Source of the DNA: Diphasiastrum complanatum
Lineage: Eukaryota; Streptophyta; Lycopodiopsida; Lycopodiales; Lycopodiaceae
Assembly: GCA_029204225.1 (NCBI GenBank)
Contig: CM055106.1
Span: forward strand, 11,700,539-11,764,538
Length of the DNA stretch: 64,000 nucleotides
Direction: 5' to 3'
Part shown: positions 23,043 to 33,534 of the stretch, in pieces
How positions within the stretch are numbered: position 1 is the first letter of the stretch
How the letters are laid out: every line of letters begins with the position of its first letter
Notes under the pieces: generated by a model
Seen by the model: only the letters and a program-made list of their open reading frames with translations
Database searches by the model: none
What the model was told of the DNA's origin: nothing
Translations under genes and position numbers: made by a program

Positions 23043-25440
23043 ATGAGGATAGGATTTGTAATGTGTTAGTGAGTGTTGGCAGATTCTGAATTATCTGTAA
23101 CAAGTACAAATTTGGCTTCAAAAGACGTGTTTAAAATATAATTCAGTTGTAAGCTTGGTAATTTTGTGAAAAGTTGACTTTTTGTATGCTAGGGTATGGC
23201 CATGTCACCCTATTATAAGTAAATCATATTCCATGGCATGTGTATTGTAAGACCATGAGGAGTCATGATGTAGAAAGTTTAACGAGTTTTAGAGACTCTA
23301 AAAGTTGAAAATAGTTTCTAATTCTCAACCTTTAGAATATTGAAATAGTTTACTAGTCTAAAAGGTTATACTTCTACAGTGTCTAGAATTGCTCCAAAGT
23401 TGTGCATCTTTTGTAATAATCTCTTGACTAATGTAGGGCTTGGCCCAAGACCATGATTAATTATAAATATGAACCAATTTTAGTGGCAAATGACACATTG
23501 TGATTAAATATCTATGAGAGTTCTTATAATATAGCTTGAAAGTAGTACATGATTCAGTGATTTTTATGTTTCTTTTAAATATCATATTATGTTTATTTTT
23601 CTTTTAAATATCAATGTTTATGTTTCTTTTAAATATCAATGTTTATGTTTCTTTAAAATATCAATGTTTATGTTTAAAAGTTCTCTATGTTATTTGGATC
23701 GACATTAATTTTAGACATGATTATATCTGATTTTTAAAAAACATCCACCATAACCCCCTTGATCTAACGATTGGAATGCTAACTTCATCTGAATTATAAG
23801 TTCAATGTATATGAATGATACTCAAGAACCAATTACATAATTGATTTTGACAAGTTCTTACTGAGTTTACATCTTCTATGCATAGTAGATGCAAGATTTC
23901 TACATTGTTAAGGATGCTAGATGTGCTATCCATATTAGTCGAAGATCAAAGGGCATAAATGGATCTTTGTGATCGATTTTTTTCACAAGATTAAAATATT
24001 TAAAGTTATCATACATTAGTAATATTCAGAATTGTCAACAAAGTACCTTATAAGTAGTCTCAGCTAGCATGTTCAGAACTACTACTATTTATCATGTCAA
24101 AGACCAACATTTATTGTCATTTTTATGCATAAAGTCATTGAACATATATGAATATTTATGACCACTCCACCACGTTGGTACCTTCTCTTGGATCACTCTT
24201 CACTAGTGTGATGCCACATATTTGCCTTATGAATATCTACTCAAATATGGCAACTTATACTCGAAGATGAAGTATGTGCTCGACAATGGGACAATATGAA
24301 GATGCCTGTGTCATTTTTCTGGGATATAAATGCTAAAGACTTGTCTTGTACTAAAGGACAAGACCTCCAGATTTGAAACGATGCCTAGAACAGCCTTAAA
24401 CTAGTCAATCATATGAATCGACTAGATGCGTATCGCCACCTAAAACTAGAGTAGATTAAACTCGTAGTTAAATGTACCTTCAATGGTATAATTTACATGT
24501 ATTTATAACGCAACTATTAACTAGAGTTAGTCAATGGAGTGTCGCACCTGGAATCTCTAGAGGTGTGTTTGCTCACTCCGTAGGTGATATTCATTCTCAC
24601 ACCACCGAGAGAAAGAGAGAGCTCCTGTATTTGTGAGATTGAAGAAGTGCATAGAGCATCGAAGGCTATTTTTTATGATCTTTGTTCTCTGCACTATTAA
24701 GTGTGAGTGATTTTGGGTCTACTAGCAATCTCTTATGCACTACTTAAAACACTCTTTGGTCAGACAGTTACAATAGTTCATTACAATCATTTGTTGTATT
24801 TCCATAAAGCTGATCTAAAGAACTATCTTCAAACTAACTTACTCGTTTGTGCAAATACTTTGTATTCAGCACATGAGTAACGTTTCACTTTGGTACAACT
24901 TTTCACAGTCACTGATATAAAAGCATGTATACATGTGAAATGCTAGTCTCTGCTTGAGGAATTGAGTTATTGATTTGTATTCATGTTTGTAATGAAGATA
25001 TATGTTTCTAATATATTCAGGAACTATTTGAGTTCTTTAACCATGACTGGACTTTAGTTGTTGAGGACTTATGTCTAGGACACATCAGTTTAAGAATAAG
25101 ATTAACTATTTGCTTGTTCATACATGTCTGCATCGAACATAATACAAATTCTTGCTGACAACTAAATCAGCCAAGGTGTAGTTCATTCGTGCTACTCTGA
25201 TAAAATTTTACTTATAGAATGCTTTTCATTCGGTTTGATAGAGGAAGATTGTTGTTCTGAATTTTGTCATCATCACACACCCACAAGAAAAGTAATACTG
25301 GCTACTTATTAAATGTCCATCGACAACCAGATTAACACATGACTCCATTTTATTTGAACAACTTTTAAGTGCTATCTCCTTGGGGAACGACATAAATACT
25401 ATAGAAATTTAGCAATTCTATATTGGTATATCACAACATA
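23043..25440. other. no gene; possibly includes the 5' LTR of the plus-strand gypsy element
   Basis: AT-rich with stops in all frames. The right end (ending tatcacaaca, about 25440) lies just before a tRNA-Asp-type PBS, so part of this interval is probably an LTR, but its left edge was not found. Confidence 0.4.
23562..23672 (+). repeat. AT-rich tandem repeat, ~25-bp unit
   Basis: Four to five copies of cttttaaatatcaatgttta plus tgttt, the first two slightly divergent. Confidence 0.8.
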
Positions 25441-25448
25441 TGCCAATT

Positions 25449-25468
25449 TTTGTGCCGTTGCTGGGGAT
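25449..25468 (+). promoter_or_regulatory. primer binding site, tRNA-Asp type (diverged)
   Basis: ttttgtgccgttgctgggga resembles the ttggcgccgttgccgggga signature found next to the 5' LTR of Athila/Tat-type gypsy elements. It sits 125 bp before the gag frame. Confidence 0.6.
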
Positions 25469-25593
25469 AGCCAAATAAAGTTGATATAAACTGACAGCTC
25501 CATCTCCATCCCTAGTGTATATTAGATAGAGTTGCTCGACTAGAAAGATATCGAAAACTTTGAGACGATTTTTTAAAAAATCTTCAGGAATCT

Positions 25594-27030
25594 TTGCAAA
25601 GAGGAGATTCACCCTTCCAAAATTTTTACAAAACTTTATTTGATAATCTTCTTTATCTTGAAAAGCTATCCGAAAACCTTCATCCTGAGGCTTCTGCTAT
25701 AGTGGAACCAGGTCCTGAAGTTGTAAATCCAGTTCCTGATCCTGATCTTGATCCTGAACCAGAGCCTGAGCTGGAGCCTGAACCTGAACCTGAACCTGAA
25801 CCTGAACCATAACCGATTAAGAAAGGCCCTTCTAACCGTTTTACTTCAATCTTGAAGATCAAATATGATTATTTTAAAGGAACATCTTTAGATGATGCTG
25901 ACAGTTATGTTTCATAGTTCGAGTTGATTGCTAACTCTAAGAACGAATGTGCTAATTTTGACAAGCTGCGAATCTTTCCTGGTCTTCTGAGAAAGCAAGC
26001 GTGCATATGGTATAGCCAAGTTGAACCAAGACGTGTCACTACCTAGTTGTTGCTGAAAGATGCGTTTATAAACTAGTTCAAAAAAATTTATTATTCATCT
26101 AGAGTTCTCGGACGACTCAACAATGTGCAAAAGAAGAGTAAAGAATCTCTTCGAAGGTACATACGAAAAGTAAAGAATTTGATTGAAAACCTAACTGGTG
26201 TGTACCCTGTCACGATGCAGATCGAGTGGTTTTTGGTCGGTTTACCACCAAAAGTTGATCGATATTGCAGACAAGGAGATATGGCCTCTTTATCAACAAT
26301 CATAGCAAGCGCTGAGAACTATGAGACTTACAAGTTAGCACACAGACGTACTCGTATTGTACGCATGACTCCAACGGCAGTGAAGACAAATCTAAATTTG
26401 AATCCAGTTCAAGTTCTTCCAGCTCTGAATTTAATATCAGTGATTCATCAGACACAAAAACTGATGATGCAAATCGAAGGAAGAAACGAAAGTCCAAACG
26501 AAAAGAAGATAGCAAAATCAGTGAGGACAAGTTTGCAACATCTAAAGTTGAAAAGCTTTGGAAAAGTAATATGGCTGATCTTAATAAGAAGTTTAATGAT
26601 CTAAAAGTTCAAATTTCAGAAGTTGCAGACAAGAGACTGAAGGCTTCCTCTTCGAACTCAGGACTATGATGTACGAAATGCGGTACACCTGGACACTCTA
26701 AAGAAGTCTGTAAATCTGTGAACGTAAAGTATGTTGAAGATCCTTCTCAGAAATACTCTCTGTATTTCAAGATGATGCGACTACCAATTATGCTCAAAGT
26801 ACCACAACACCTGTCCAACAAGGCAAACCAAAGTTTGCACCGAAAAGACACAATCCACCAAAATTTGTTGGTCATGTAATCTAGTCTACCAGCTCGACAA
26901 AACCCGTTTCGAAAAATTGCTATAATTGTGGTGAACCAAGACATTTTTTGCCTGAATGTCCGTAGCCACGAAAGCCAATCGAATATATACCTTCATGTTC
27001 GAACTGCAAAGAACCTAGCCACAAGTATCT
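25594..27030 (+). mobile_element. Ty3/gypsy gag with zinc knuckles, decayed and interrupted
   Basis: A gag reading frame crosses several stops. It begins near DSPFQNFYKTLFDNLLYLEK, then a Pro-Glu/Asp-Pro repeat (PEPEPEPEP), then the capsid (SLDDADSYVS, NECANFDKLRIFPGLLRKQA, KESLRRYIRKVKNLIENLTG, WFLVGLPPKVDRYCRQGD). Zinc knuckles follow: CTKCGTPGHSKEVC at about 26670 and CYNCGEPRHFLPEC at 26918-26959. A third begins CSNCKEPSHKY at 26996 and is cut off exactly at 27030 by the LTR of a minus-strand element. Stops at several positions make it non-functional. The upstream PBS suggests the Athila/Tat branch of gypsy elements. Confidence 0.85.
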
Positions 27031-27210
27031 TGACATTTAGGCCCTACGACATTAAAAGTCCCGCAAAAAGACTTAAAGTCCTTTTATTGACTTTCTAATT
27101 AATCAAATCTCTATGTGATCATCGGGTTGGACTTATACACGCAAGGTGCCAATCCCTCTCACTTATTAACTAGGATTAGGGTTGCCTTGGGATCTGCAAA
27201 CCCTCCAACA
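27031..27210 (-). mobile_element. short gypsy 3' LTR, 180 bp
   Basis: The minus strand begins TGTTGGAGGGTTTGC at 27210 after a polypurine tract and ends TAAATGTCA at 27031, with TG...CA termini. The other side of 27030 is the broken third zinc knuckle of the plus-strand gag, so this marks the insertion point. A 5-bp target duplicate would be tatct (27026-27030), but the opposite end of the element is not in view. Confidence 0.65.
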
Positions 27211-27225
27211 ATATCCCCCACCAAA
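27211..27225 (-). promoter_or_regulatory. polypurine tract of the minus-strand gypsy element
   Basis: Minus strand gttttggtgggggat directly before the LTR start. Confidence 0.65.
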
Positions 27226-27260
27226 ACTGGTGGCGGTCCCACAACACCAGCAAGATGCAG

Positions 27261-27971
27261 TTATTGGGGACTTTTATTAGCCTTGCGACAAATTTTTATT
27301 AAATGGTACTGTACCTTCTCCATAAAGTTGAGACGGGCAATATTAAAATCCAAATTATGCGGTAGAAAACAATGATGGGCTCCTGCAATCCACTTTGAGG
27401 TCGTCCATGATGTGAAGCGAGATTTCCAAGAGCCTCCCATCATTGCTGCATGAAAATATAAACGAGCAACCGGCAGCTGATCTTTGATATTCTCTGAGGC
27501 CATTGGCTTATTTGGATCGAATGCCAGAGGAGGAAGACAATCATCCCATCTAGTTGCCACTGATGCCAACAGAGTTAGATCTTTTGCAAACATTGCCAAT
27601 TGTCGCACAGTCGGGTTGGGAGAGTGGATATACTCCCGCTGGTACGCTTGTAAAGCCCGGTGGAAATCCACTAATATCGTCCAGTTGTAGGGCTGATGGA
27701 TGATTGGCCATTTGGGCATATGGATTGCAATCTTGTCCATAGCCAATCCCAAATCCTTCCATTTATTCCTTCTCGGCATTGGCACATAATAGGGATCTAC
27801 CCGCAATTGGCGAGGGCTGGCCACATAACTCCTGATTGATTCCGAAGTTTTCTCAAAAACGGTAACTCTCCATGTCTGCTGCTCTCCCAATGTAGGTATT
27901 TTGTCCACTTCTTTGCCGGCCTCTATCTCCGAGGTCTTGAACTTAAGGACCCATCCACCACGCGAGGACAT
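27261..27971 (-). CDS. post-pol ORF of a gypsy element, 236 residues, unrecognised
   Basis: An intact frame from ATG (MSSRGGWVLKFKTSEIEAGK) to a TAA only 35 bp before the polypurine tract and 3' LTR. The integrase C-terminus of the same strand ends 840 bp upstream, so this ORF occupies the place of an env-like or accessory gene. It contains SYVASPRQLRVDPYYVPMPR, WPIIHQPYNWTILVDFHRAL, HSPNPTVRQLAMFAKDLTLL and MMGGSWKSRFTSWTTSKWIA. It is Trp-rich and basic, with no signal peptide or transmembrane stretch, so a classical envelope is unlikely. A decayed relative occupies the same position in another element at 16996-17560. The role is unknown; a capsid-related, nucleic-acid-binding or silencing-related product are only possibilities. 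Confidence 0.7.
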   Translation of the reverse strand: MSSRGGWVLKFKTSEIEAGKEVDKIPTLGEQQTWRVTVFEKTSESIRSYVASPRQLRVDPYYVPMPRRNKWKDLGLAMDKIAIHMPKWPIIHQPYNWTILVDFHRALQAYQREYIHSPNPTVRQLAMFAKDLTLLASVATRWDDCLPPLAFDPNKPMASENIKDQLPVARLYFHAAMMGGSWKSRFTSWTTSKWIAGAHHCFLPHNLDFNIARLNFMEKVQYHLIKICRKANKSPQ

Positions 27972-28244
27972 TGCGATAAGTAACTCTAGATCTAGTCCTC
28001 AACGTTGATGGGTCTTCGGAGACGCGCGAAAGTATAGCAAAAAGTAGTTCAAAAAATTTGGAAGGCTTTGGTCGTGGAAAAATTCGCAAGAGCTTCGCTA
28101 GCACAAGTGAGGAATGAATCGAATTTGGCCAACTTATAGGTGAATTTGGAGGGTCCATTACACTGAATACTAGTTTGGTTGATCAGTTCTGAACAGAAAT
28201 TTACAGACATGTACAATATTGTGAAAATAGGCTATAAAAATCTC

Positions 28245-28588
28245 GGCGAAGGTTTCTGGGGATCTGAACCTATCAGGCGTACGTTTTCCAGGGCTGGCGA
28301 AGGATGAACCTTCGCCCAGGAGGGTCCTTTGCCCAAGTATTGTCATAAATACATTTTTCCAAGATCTGAGGCTATGGCCAACCTAATTTTGACATTTTAA
28401 GACCATCTAGCATGTCAACAAAGGTTCATAATGAGGGTAAGGTGCTCGGCGAAGGTTCTCAAAATGACATATCGCTGATCATTCGCCTAGCTCAAAAAAT
28501 GGATTTTTCCTGGCCAAGAACCTTCGCCCAACTCAAATTAGATAAATCTGAAGTGGATGTATAGTCTGGAGGCTCAGCGAAGGTTTCT
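28245..28588. repeat. dispersed GGCGAAGG / CCTTCGCC motif cluster
   Basis: The motif occurs on the plus strand at about 28245, 28296, 28448 and 28577 (one base changed) and inverted at 28307 and 28519. The pair at 28296-28316 forms a short hairpin (GGCGAAGG ATG AACCTTCGCC). The cluster lies between the integrase end and the post-pol ORF. Confidence 0.75.
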
Positions 28589-28810
28589 GATATTGTATAG
28601 GCAACATCTGACCAAAATAGTGATTTTCTAAGTCATTTTTCATCAAAAATACTGTTCTTTTTTTTTTTTTTTCGTGTTGATGACTATTCTGACTTTTGCT
28701 CATTAGTCTTTTCTCAATTTTTTTTTTACTGTCTTTTTCACAAAATTTTTGAACAATCAAATATTGAAAACAAAAAATTCAAAAACAAATAAAATTAAAA
28801 ATCCTTGAGA

Positions 28811-29025
28811 TCAGGCTTGTTGAATTGGCGGAGCAGGCTGCCAAAACTTGCGTAATCGGCTGCCATTCACCGGAGTATCAAATCGTTTTCCATCCAAGTG
28901 CTCAAGAATTAATGCGCCATAGTTCAGGATTTCCTTCACTTTATATGGGCCTTTACCGGTAATTTCAACTTTTCTTTGATCAGCTTGGTTTTGTACATTT
29001 GTCAAGAGGAACTAAGTACAGTCTT
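28811..29025 (-). mobile_element. gypsy integrase C-terminal tail
   Basis: The minus strand reads QADQRKVEITGKGPYKVKEI, then LNYGALILEHLDGKRFDTPV and NGSRLRKFW, then a stop. This is the GPY/F module of gypsy integrase. The 5' side is cut off by a (GA)n tract at 29029. Confidence 0.85.
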
Positions 29026-29026
29026 G

Positions 29027-29028
<2 letters not shown>

Positions 29029-29112
<84 letters not shown>
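29029..29112 (+). repeat. (CT)n microsatellite, 84 bp
   Basis: Pure CT directly against the truncated integrase tail. Confidence 0.97.
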
Positions 29113-29115
<3 letters not shown>

Positions 29116-29467
29116 TGCGCGTGCATGGCTGATTGTGCCCTGTTGCTGGCGCGCTGGATTGTGCCCTGATGGCACCCTGTTGACCCCAATCCATGGCTGA
29201 TGTCTAACACCCTAATCCACGATTGATCGCGTCGTTTGTTGTCCTGATCCATCTGGGCTTATTGCACCTCATTTCCATCACATGTTTTCCCACAAAAATA
29301 GAAAAATAGTGGGCTGCAGGTCCAGTAAATCAGGATGTCCTGAGCAGTCTGATATATGACTACCTTTGATCACCTAGCAGGATAGGGGTGCACCTTTTTC
29401 CTTCTTGAATACAACAGGGTCTGTCATTGCTCTTGGCTTGCTCTTGTGCTCCTAGCCTGCTCCAGCC

Positions 29468-29818
29468 ATGGATACAGAATGGGTCATCACCCGTCGAAAA
29501 GGAAACAAACAATCATTGCCTTCACCATTACCGTCATTGCCATCTTCTACTCCGCTCAATGAACTTTGTGGCACTTGCAGTGCTCCACCCCTTTCAGGAT
29601 TGATGACATTTATAAGTAATATGCAGGCAGATTGCTTGCACTCAAGGAATGGGTAAATCTGCTTGAAACAAAAAATTTCACTCTCAAGATGCAAATGGCA
29701 GTCTTTAGCATTGCTTCGCAAGTGAACCCTAATCAAGTCAAAGCATTGGAGGAGAAAATTCAAACCTCGACAAAAAGTTGGGCCGACATGCTCAAAAATA
29801 CCGAAGCAAAAAAGCAAT
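29468..29818 (+). pseudogene. unrecognised ORF with coiled-coil part, probably retroelement-derived
   Basis: Opens MDTEWVITRRKGNKQSLPSP, a basic start often seen in plant retroelement ORF1 or gag proteins, and shifts frame near 29620. It then reads LLALKEWVNLLETKNFTLKM and VNPNQVKALEEKIQTSTKSW to a stop at 29818. The second part should form a coiled coil. No zinc knuckle or enzymatic motif is visible. LINE or gypsy origin cannot be decided. Confidence 0.35.
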
Positions 29819-29984
29819 AAGATGGTTTCACAGATGATGGAAGAACAAGCCAAATGAAAATACAAATCTCAAAACATCCGCAATAGAGGTCTTTCCAAAG
29901 ACGCCCCCCTGCTTGCAGCCAAAGAACTTCTGGCCTCACTTTCCTATGAGGAAAGATGGTATGTATACAAACATAACAAATTCC

Positions 29985-30365
29985 ACACTGGTGTCACAAT
30001 TTTTGCGTAATACAATGGAAATTATATGTGAAGCGAAGGTGTTGGATTTTTTGCATGTTTCTTATATGTTGGAAATAGGTAGAAAACAAATACAAACAAT
30101 GTCGGGATTTTTGGAAAATGAACTGACAAGTGGACGTGAAAAATGAATGGAAAACTTACTAACAAAAGTGCCAAGTTTTTCGCAAATCATTTACAATGAA
30201 CGTGCAGTGTCGCAATTTTTGGCAAAAATGCGAACTCTGAAAAATACAAATGGAACCATACTGTCACTTTTTTTGACAAAAATAAAATAATGAACTTTGT
30301 AAAGCTATATGAAACAATAAGTGTCGCATATTTTGCATTCTTCACAAAAGTCGCAAAGCTATCTT
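29985..30365 (+). repeat. degenerate tandem array
   Basis: About seven units of 45-70 bp, each opening with a variant of gtgtcgcaatttttgcaaaa (for example at 29992, 30102, 30168, 30209, 30262 and 30324). Confidence 0.4.
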
Positions 30366-30389
30366 GCTTGTTCTATTCAAAAATCAGTC

Positions 30390-30755
30390 ATAGTATCGCT
30401 TTACTCTTGATCCATTTACTTGAGTATCAAGTAAATGTCCTTCGAAATCTACTAACTGTAACGATCCATTTTTAAAGACTTCTATGACCTTATAAGGTCC
30501 CATCCATCTTGTGTGCAATTTTCTTGTATACAACATGTGTTTGTTGTCATACAAATAATATAGTCTCCACGTTTGATTTTGCTCTTTTTGATAGATTAGT
30601 CAAAATTATCTTTTCTTTTATTTTGGACCCGCTTAGTTTCTATTAATGCTAAACGATGATCCTCCTCCAACTTTCTTAGAGAAATCATTCGCTCTTGGAG
30701 GCCATCGTTCTCATCCATCTGTTCTTCATTATCAACACGGAAGGTTGGAACTTCG
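30390..30755 (-). mobile_element. gypsy integrase C-terminal tail, second family
   Basis: The minus strand translates to DNKHMLYTRKLHTRWMGPYK, then VIEVFKNGSLQLVDFEGHLL and DTQVNGSRVK, the GPY/F module and end of a plant gypsy integrase. Upstream on the same strand is an amphipathic region with a basic KRVQNKRKDNFD segment. It is interrupted at 30758 by a copia LTR. Confidence 0.8.
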
Positions 30756-30758
30756 AAT

Positions 30759-31023
30759 TGTTAGAAATCAATGATAAACTTCATTGTTATTGTTTACGAT
30801 GTACATTAATGTTGACAGTTGTTACCAGCTGTAATTAGCCGTAGGCTAGGCTATTAGTCTATTCGTAGGTTTTCTCTCTCTATCAGGATTTAGGGCTTAT
30901 ATGTACATTTTATATTCAGTATGAAGTTAGTGTGATAGAGTGATATTGCGGTTTCATCTTTCAGCTCCTTACTTGGTGATTGCTTATGGTGAATGCTTGA
31001 TGTTGCATTTCTGATTGTTGACA
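30759..31023 (+). mobile_element. copia 5' LTR, 265 bp
   Basis: TGTTAGAAATCAATG ... TTCTGATTGTTGACA, immediately followed by a tRNA-Met primer binding site. It contains tctctctctatcagg in the likely R region. The left flank, cgaat (30754-30758), would be one copy of the target duplication. Confidence 0.85.
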
Positions 31024-31035
31024 TGGTATCAGAGC
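31024..31035 (+). promoter_or_regulatory. copia primer binding site
   Basis: tggtatcagagc, complementary to the initiator methionine tRNA 3' end, abutting the LTR. Confidence 0.9.
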
Positions 31036-31547
31036 TACAATAGTCCTATGTGCCTGATCAGTGGATATAGCTTGTCACAGGCTCCGCAACGAAGTGAGAA
31101 AGTCCTTCACAGGAGGTGAAAGCTTGGAGAGACAAAAACGGTTGGAAGAAATTCTTCTTGATGTATTTTGCAGGTTTTGGAGCTCACAGTTATTAGTGGG
31201 GAACGAAGACACAGTCCCGGAGGCATCGGAAAGGCCAGGGCACCATCAGACAAATTGAAAATCTGTTGAGTGAGAAAAGTTTTACAGTATTTTTTTTTTA
31301 GTCTTTGTGAAAAGTATTATTTGTCAGAGAATTGTGCCAAGAAATCTCTCATTTGTTTGTTTGGGGTACTACAAATCACACTTGACAGTTTCTACTACTA
31401 CCATTTACAACTTTGAGGCTTCATACCTTTCAGATTACTGATCTGTCTGTTTGAACGATCACTCATTTCGAAATCTAAGCAAAGCCGTGCCGAAGTAGGA
31501 AATCTAGAATATTCCCTCTGAAAGTTTTTATATTCTCTCTTTTTTAT

Positions 31548-31795
31548 TCGTACCAATATCGGATCCAAGCGCGCTAGCTGAAGAGAAACCCGAGTAGCCG
31601 TACATCTGCGCTCCAGTCCGATATCGCAAGTCCGTACCGATATCGGATCCAAGCGCACGAGCTAAAGAGAATTCTTAGCAGTTGTACATCCGCGCTCCAG
31701 TCCGATATCGCATGCTCCAATATCGGATCCACGTGCACAAGTTAAAGAGGATTCTGAGCAGTCGTACTTCCGCGTTCCATTCCGATATCAGGTGT
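31548..31795 (+). repeat. three tandem ~80-bp leader repeats in the copia element
   Basis: Each unit contains atatcggatcca-g, ga-aaagag, gtac-tccgcgctcca and a closing tccgatatcg. Units start at about 31551, 31635 and 31712. Palindromic cores (ccgatatcgg) recur at the joins. The array lies between PBS and gag. Confidence 0.8.
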
Positions 31796-31919
31796 ATAAC
31801 CGAAAAAAAAATATTATACTGTTCTGTGGCGTGATAAAATTTAGAGACTCAGTTGTGTGTTCAGACTAAGCCATTTTTGTGATCCGGACTTGTCTATCCA
31901 GTAATGGAAACTCTAAGCA

Positions 31920-33020
31920 AGAGTGTCTCATGAGTCAAGCAATTTGGAAAGAGCCGACAACTATGCAGTTTGGAAATTCAAACTGAAGAACATTTTGATG
32001 GAAAAGGAGCTATGGGAGATCGTGACAGGTGAAGAGACAAGGCCATTGATTAAAGAATATCAACGGGCATTCGACAGGAGAAAATGAAAAGCACAGAATG
32101 TCATCAACTTATCAGTTAGAGATGCAATTATTCCCTACATTTCAGATTCAGAAGGACCAAAAAAAGCATGGGATACGTTGAAGGCATTGTTTGAGATCGC
32201 AAACACATCTCGAGCGCTATTCCTGAAGACGAAGTTGCACACATTGCGGATGGATGATGGTGCAATTGTTGCTGATCACCTACTGAAGATCAAATAGATT
32301 CGTGACCAATTAGCAGCAGTTGGAGAGCGAGTACAGGATCATGAAATCGTGCAGTTGACATTGAATAGTTTGAGTGAGTCACATCAGATGTTTGTGACAA
32401 GTATAGCCACACGGAAAAATCTTCCAACCTATGAAGAGTTAGGTGGATTGCTTTTGTAGGAAGAACAACATCAAGAGAACTTGAGTCATCGCAACAGGGG
32501 ATTTGATCAAGCTCTTGCAGTCAGGGGACGTGGTGGTAGATTTGGTCGTGGAAGACACCAATCAAGAGGTGGAAACTCAAATTGTGGATCATTCCAACAA
32601 TTTCAAGGACAATCCAATGATGGCCCAAATCGAGGCAATTGGAATCAAGGCCGAGGTCAAGGACGCGGCAAAAAAAACCTAGAAATTGTAGGTATTGCAA
32701 CAAACCTGGCCACTTAGAACATGAATGCTTCAAGAAACAGAAGGAGATGGAGCAAAGAAAAGACAAAGGGCAAGTGGGAAATTATGTTGATCAACATCAA
32801 TTTGATGATTATTATTATGAAAACAATTATACTGATCAACATCAATACGATGATGATCAATATGAAGATGATACAGGTGAGAGCTCAAAATTGTTCATTA
32901 CAGCATTATTGACAAGTGATGAAACCAAGGATACCTGGTACATTGATAGTGGTGCATCCAAGCACATGACTTCAAGGAAATAGTGGTTTTCAGAACTCAA
33001 GGAAACTCACAATGGTAATG
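31920..33020 (+). mobile_element. Ty1/copia gag and protease start, decayed
   Basis: A gag frame with a few stops reads DNYAVWKFKLKNILMEKELW, NVINLSVRDAIIPYISDSEG, then LTLNSLSESHQMFVTSIATR and a Gly/Arg/Gln-rich stretch (GRGGRFGRGRHQSRGG). After a one-base shift come the zinc knuckle CRYCNKPGHLEHEC (about 32696), an acidic Asp/Tyr/His-rich spacer, and the protease start DTWYIDSGASKHMTSRK with the DSG active site. A stop follows. It belongs with the LTR and PBS at 30759-31035. The remaining pol is absent. Confidence 0.88.
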
Positions 33021-33300
33021 AAGTTGGACAAGCTGATGGCAAATTGCTATCTGTTAAAGGAGTTATGAATGACCAAAGTTTTGTTCTTGAAATTGAGAAC
33101 CCCAAAAGTGCTACAAAGAAAGGTGCCCATTTTACAGCCTTTCAGGTTGCTCAAGATGCAGATCTTATAATTTAGTATGATCAACGAGGTATAAAAGTCC
33201 TTCCCAATGAAAAGGAAGGATAAATAACAAGACAAGAGACTGTGCCCTATCAACCTTTTAGTACTAAAATAGCACAAGAGCAAGAATTTTACCAGATGCT
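33021..33300 (+). pseudogene. unrecognised coding-like segment after copia protease
   Basis: The frame continues as GVMNDQSFVLEIENPKSATK, KGAHFTAFQVAQDADLII and, after a stop, YDQRGIKVLPNEKEG. It does not look like copia protease or integrase. It may be captured host sequence or diverged element sequence. Confidence 0.25.
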
Positions 33301-33534
33301 TCTCTTGCTATAGAAGAAAATATAAAAAAAATTACTGAATAAATTTTTTTATTTTACTACATGTCAAGTGTACATAAACAAGTATATGTTATCATCAAAA
33401 GATAGACACAATCTTACATGACATAACCCATTTTTGAGATTTTCATTGATATGAATTTCTACATTGACATGAAATAATTATCTTGTTTTCTATTCCATAA
33501 TGACGATGGACTTGCATTTATTTGAAACTAAATT

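Noticed and set aside
25680-25862. Gly/Ser repeat protein on the minus strand
   Set aside because: It is the reverse reading of the Pro-Glu repeat in the plus-strand gag.
28976-29252. Long Leu-Ser and Arg-Glu repeat proteins
   Set aside because: They only translate the (CT)n microsatellite; the same applies at 48230-48508 and 56519-56791.
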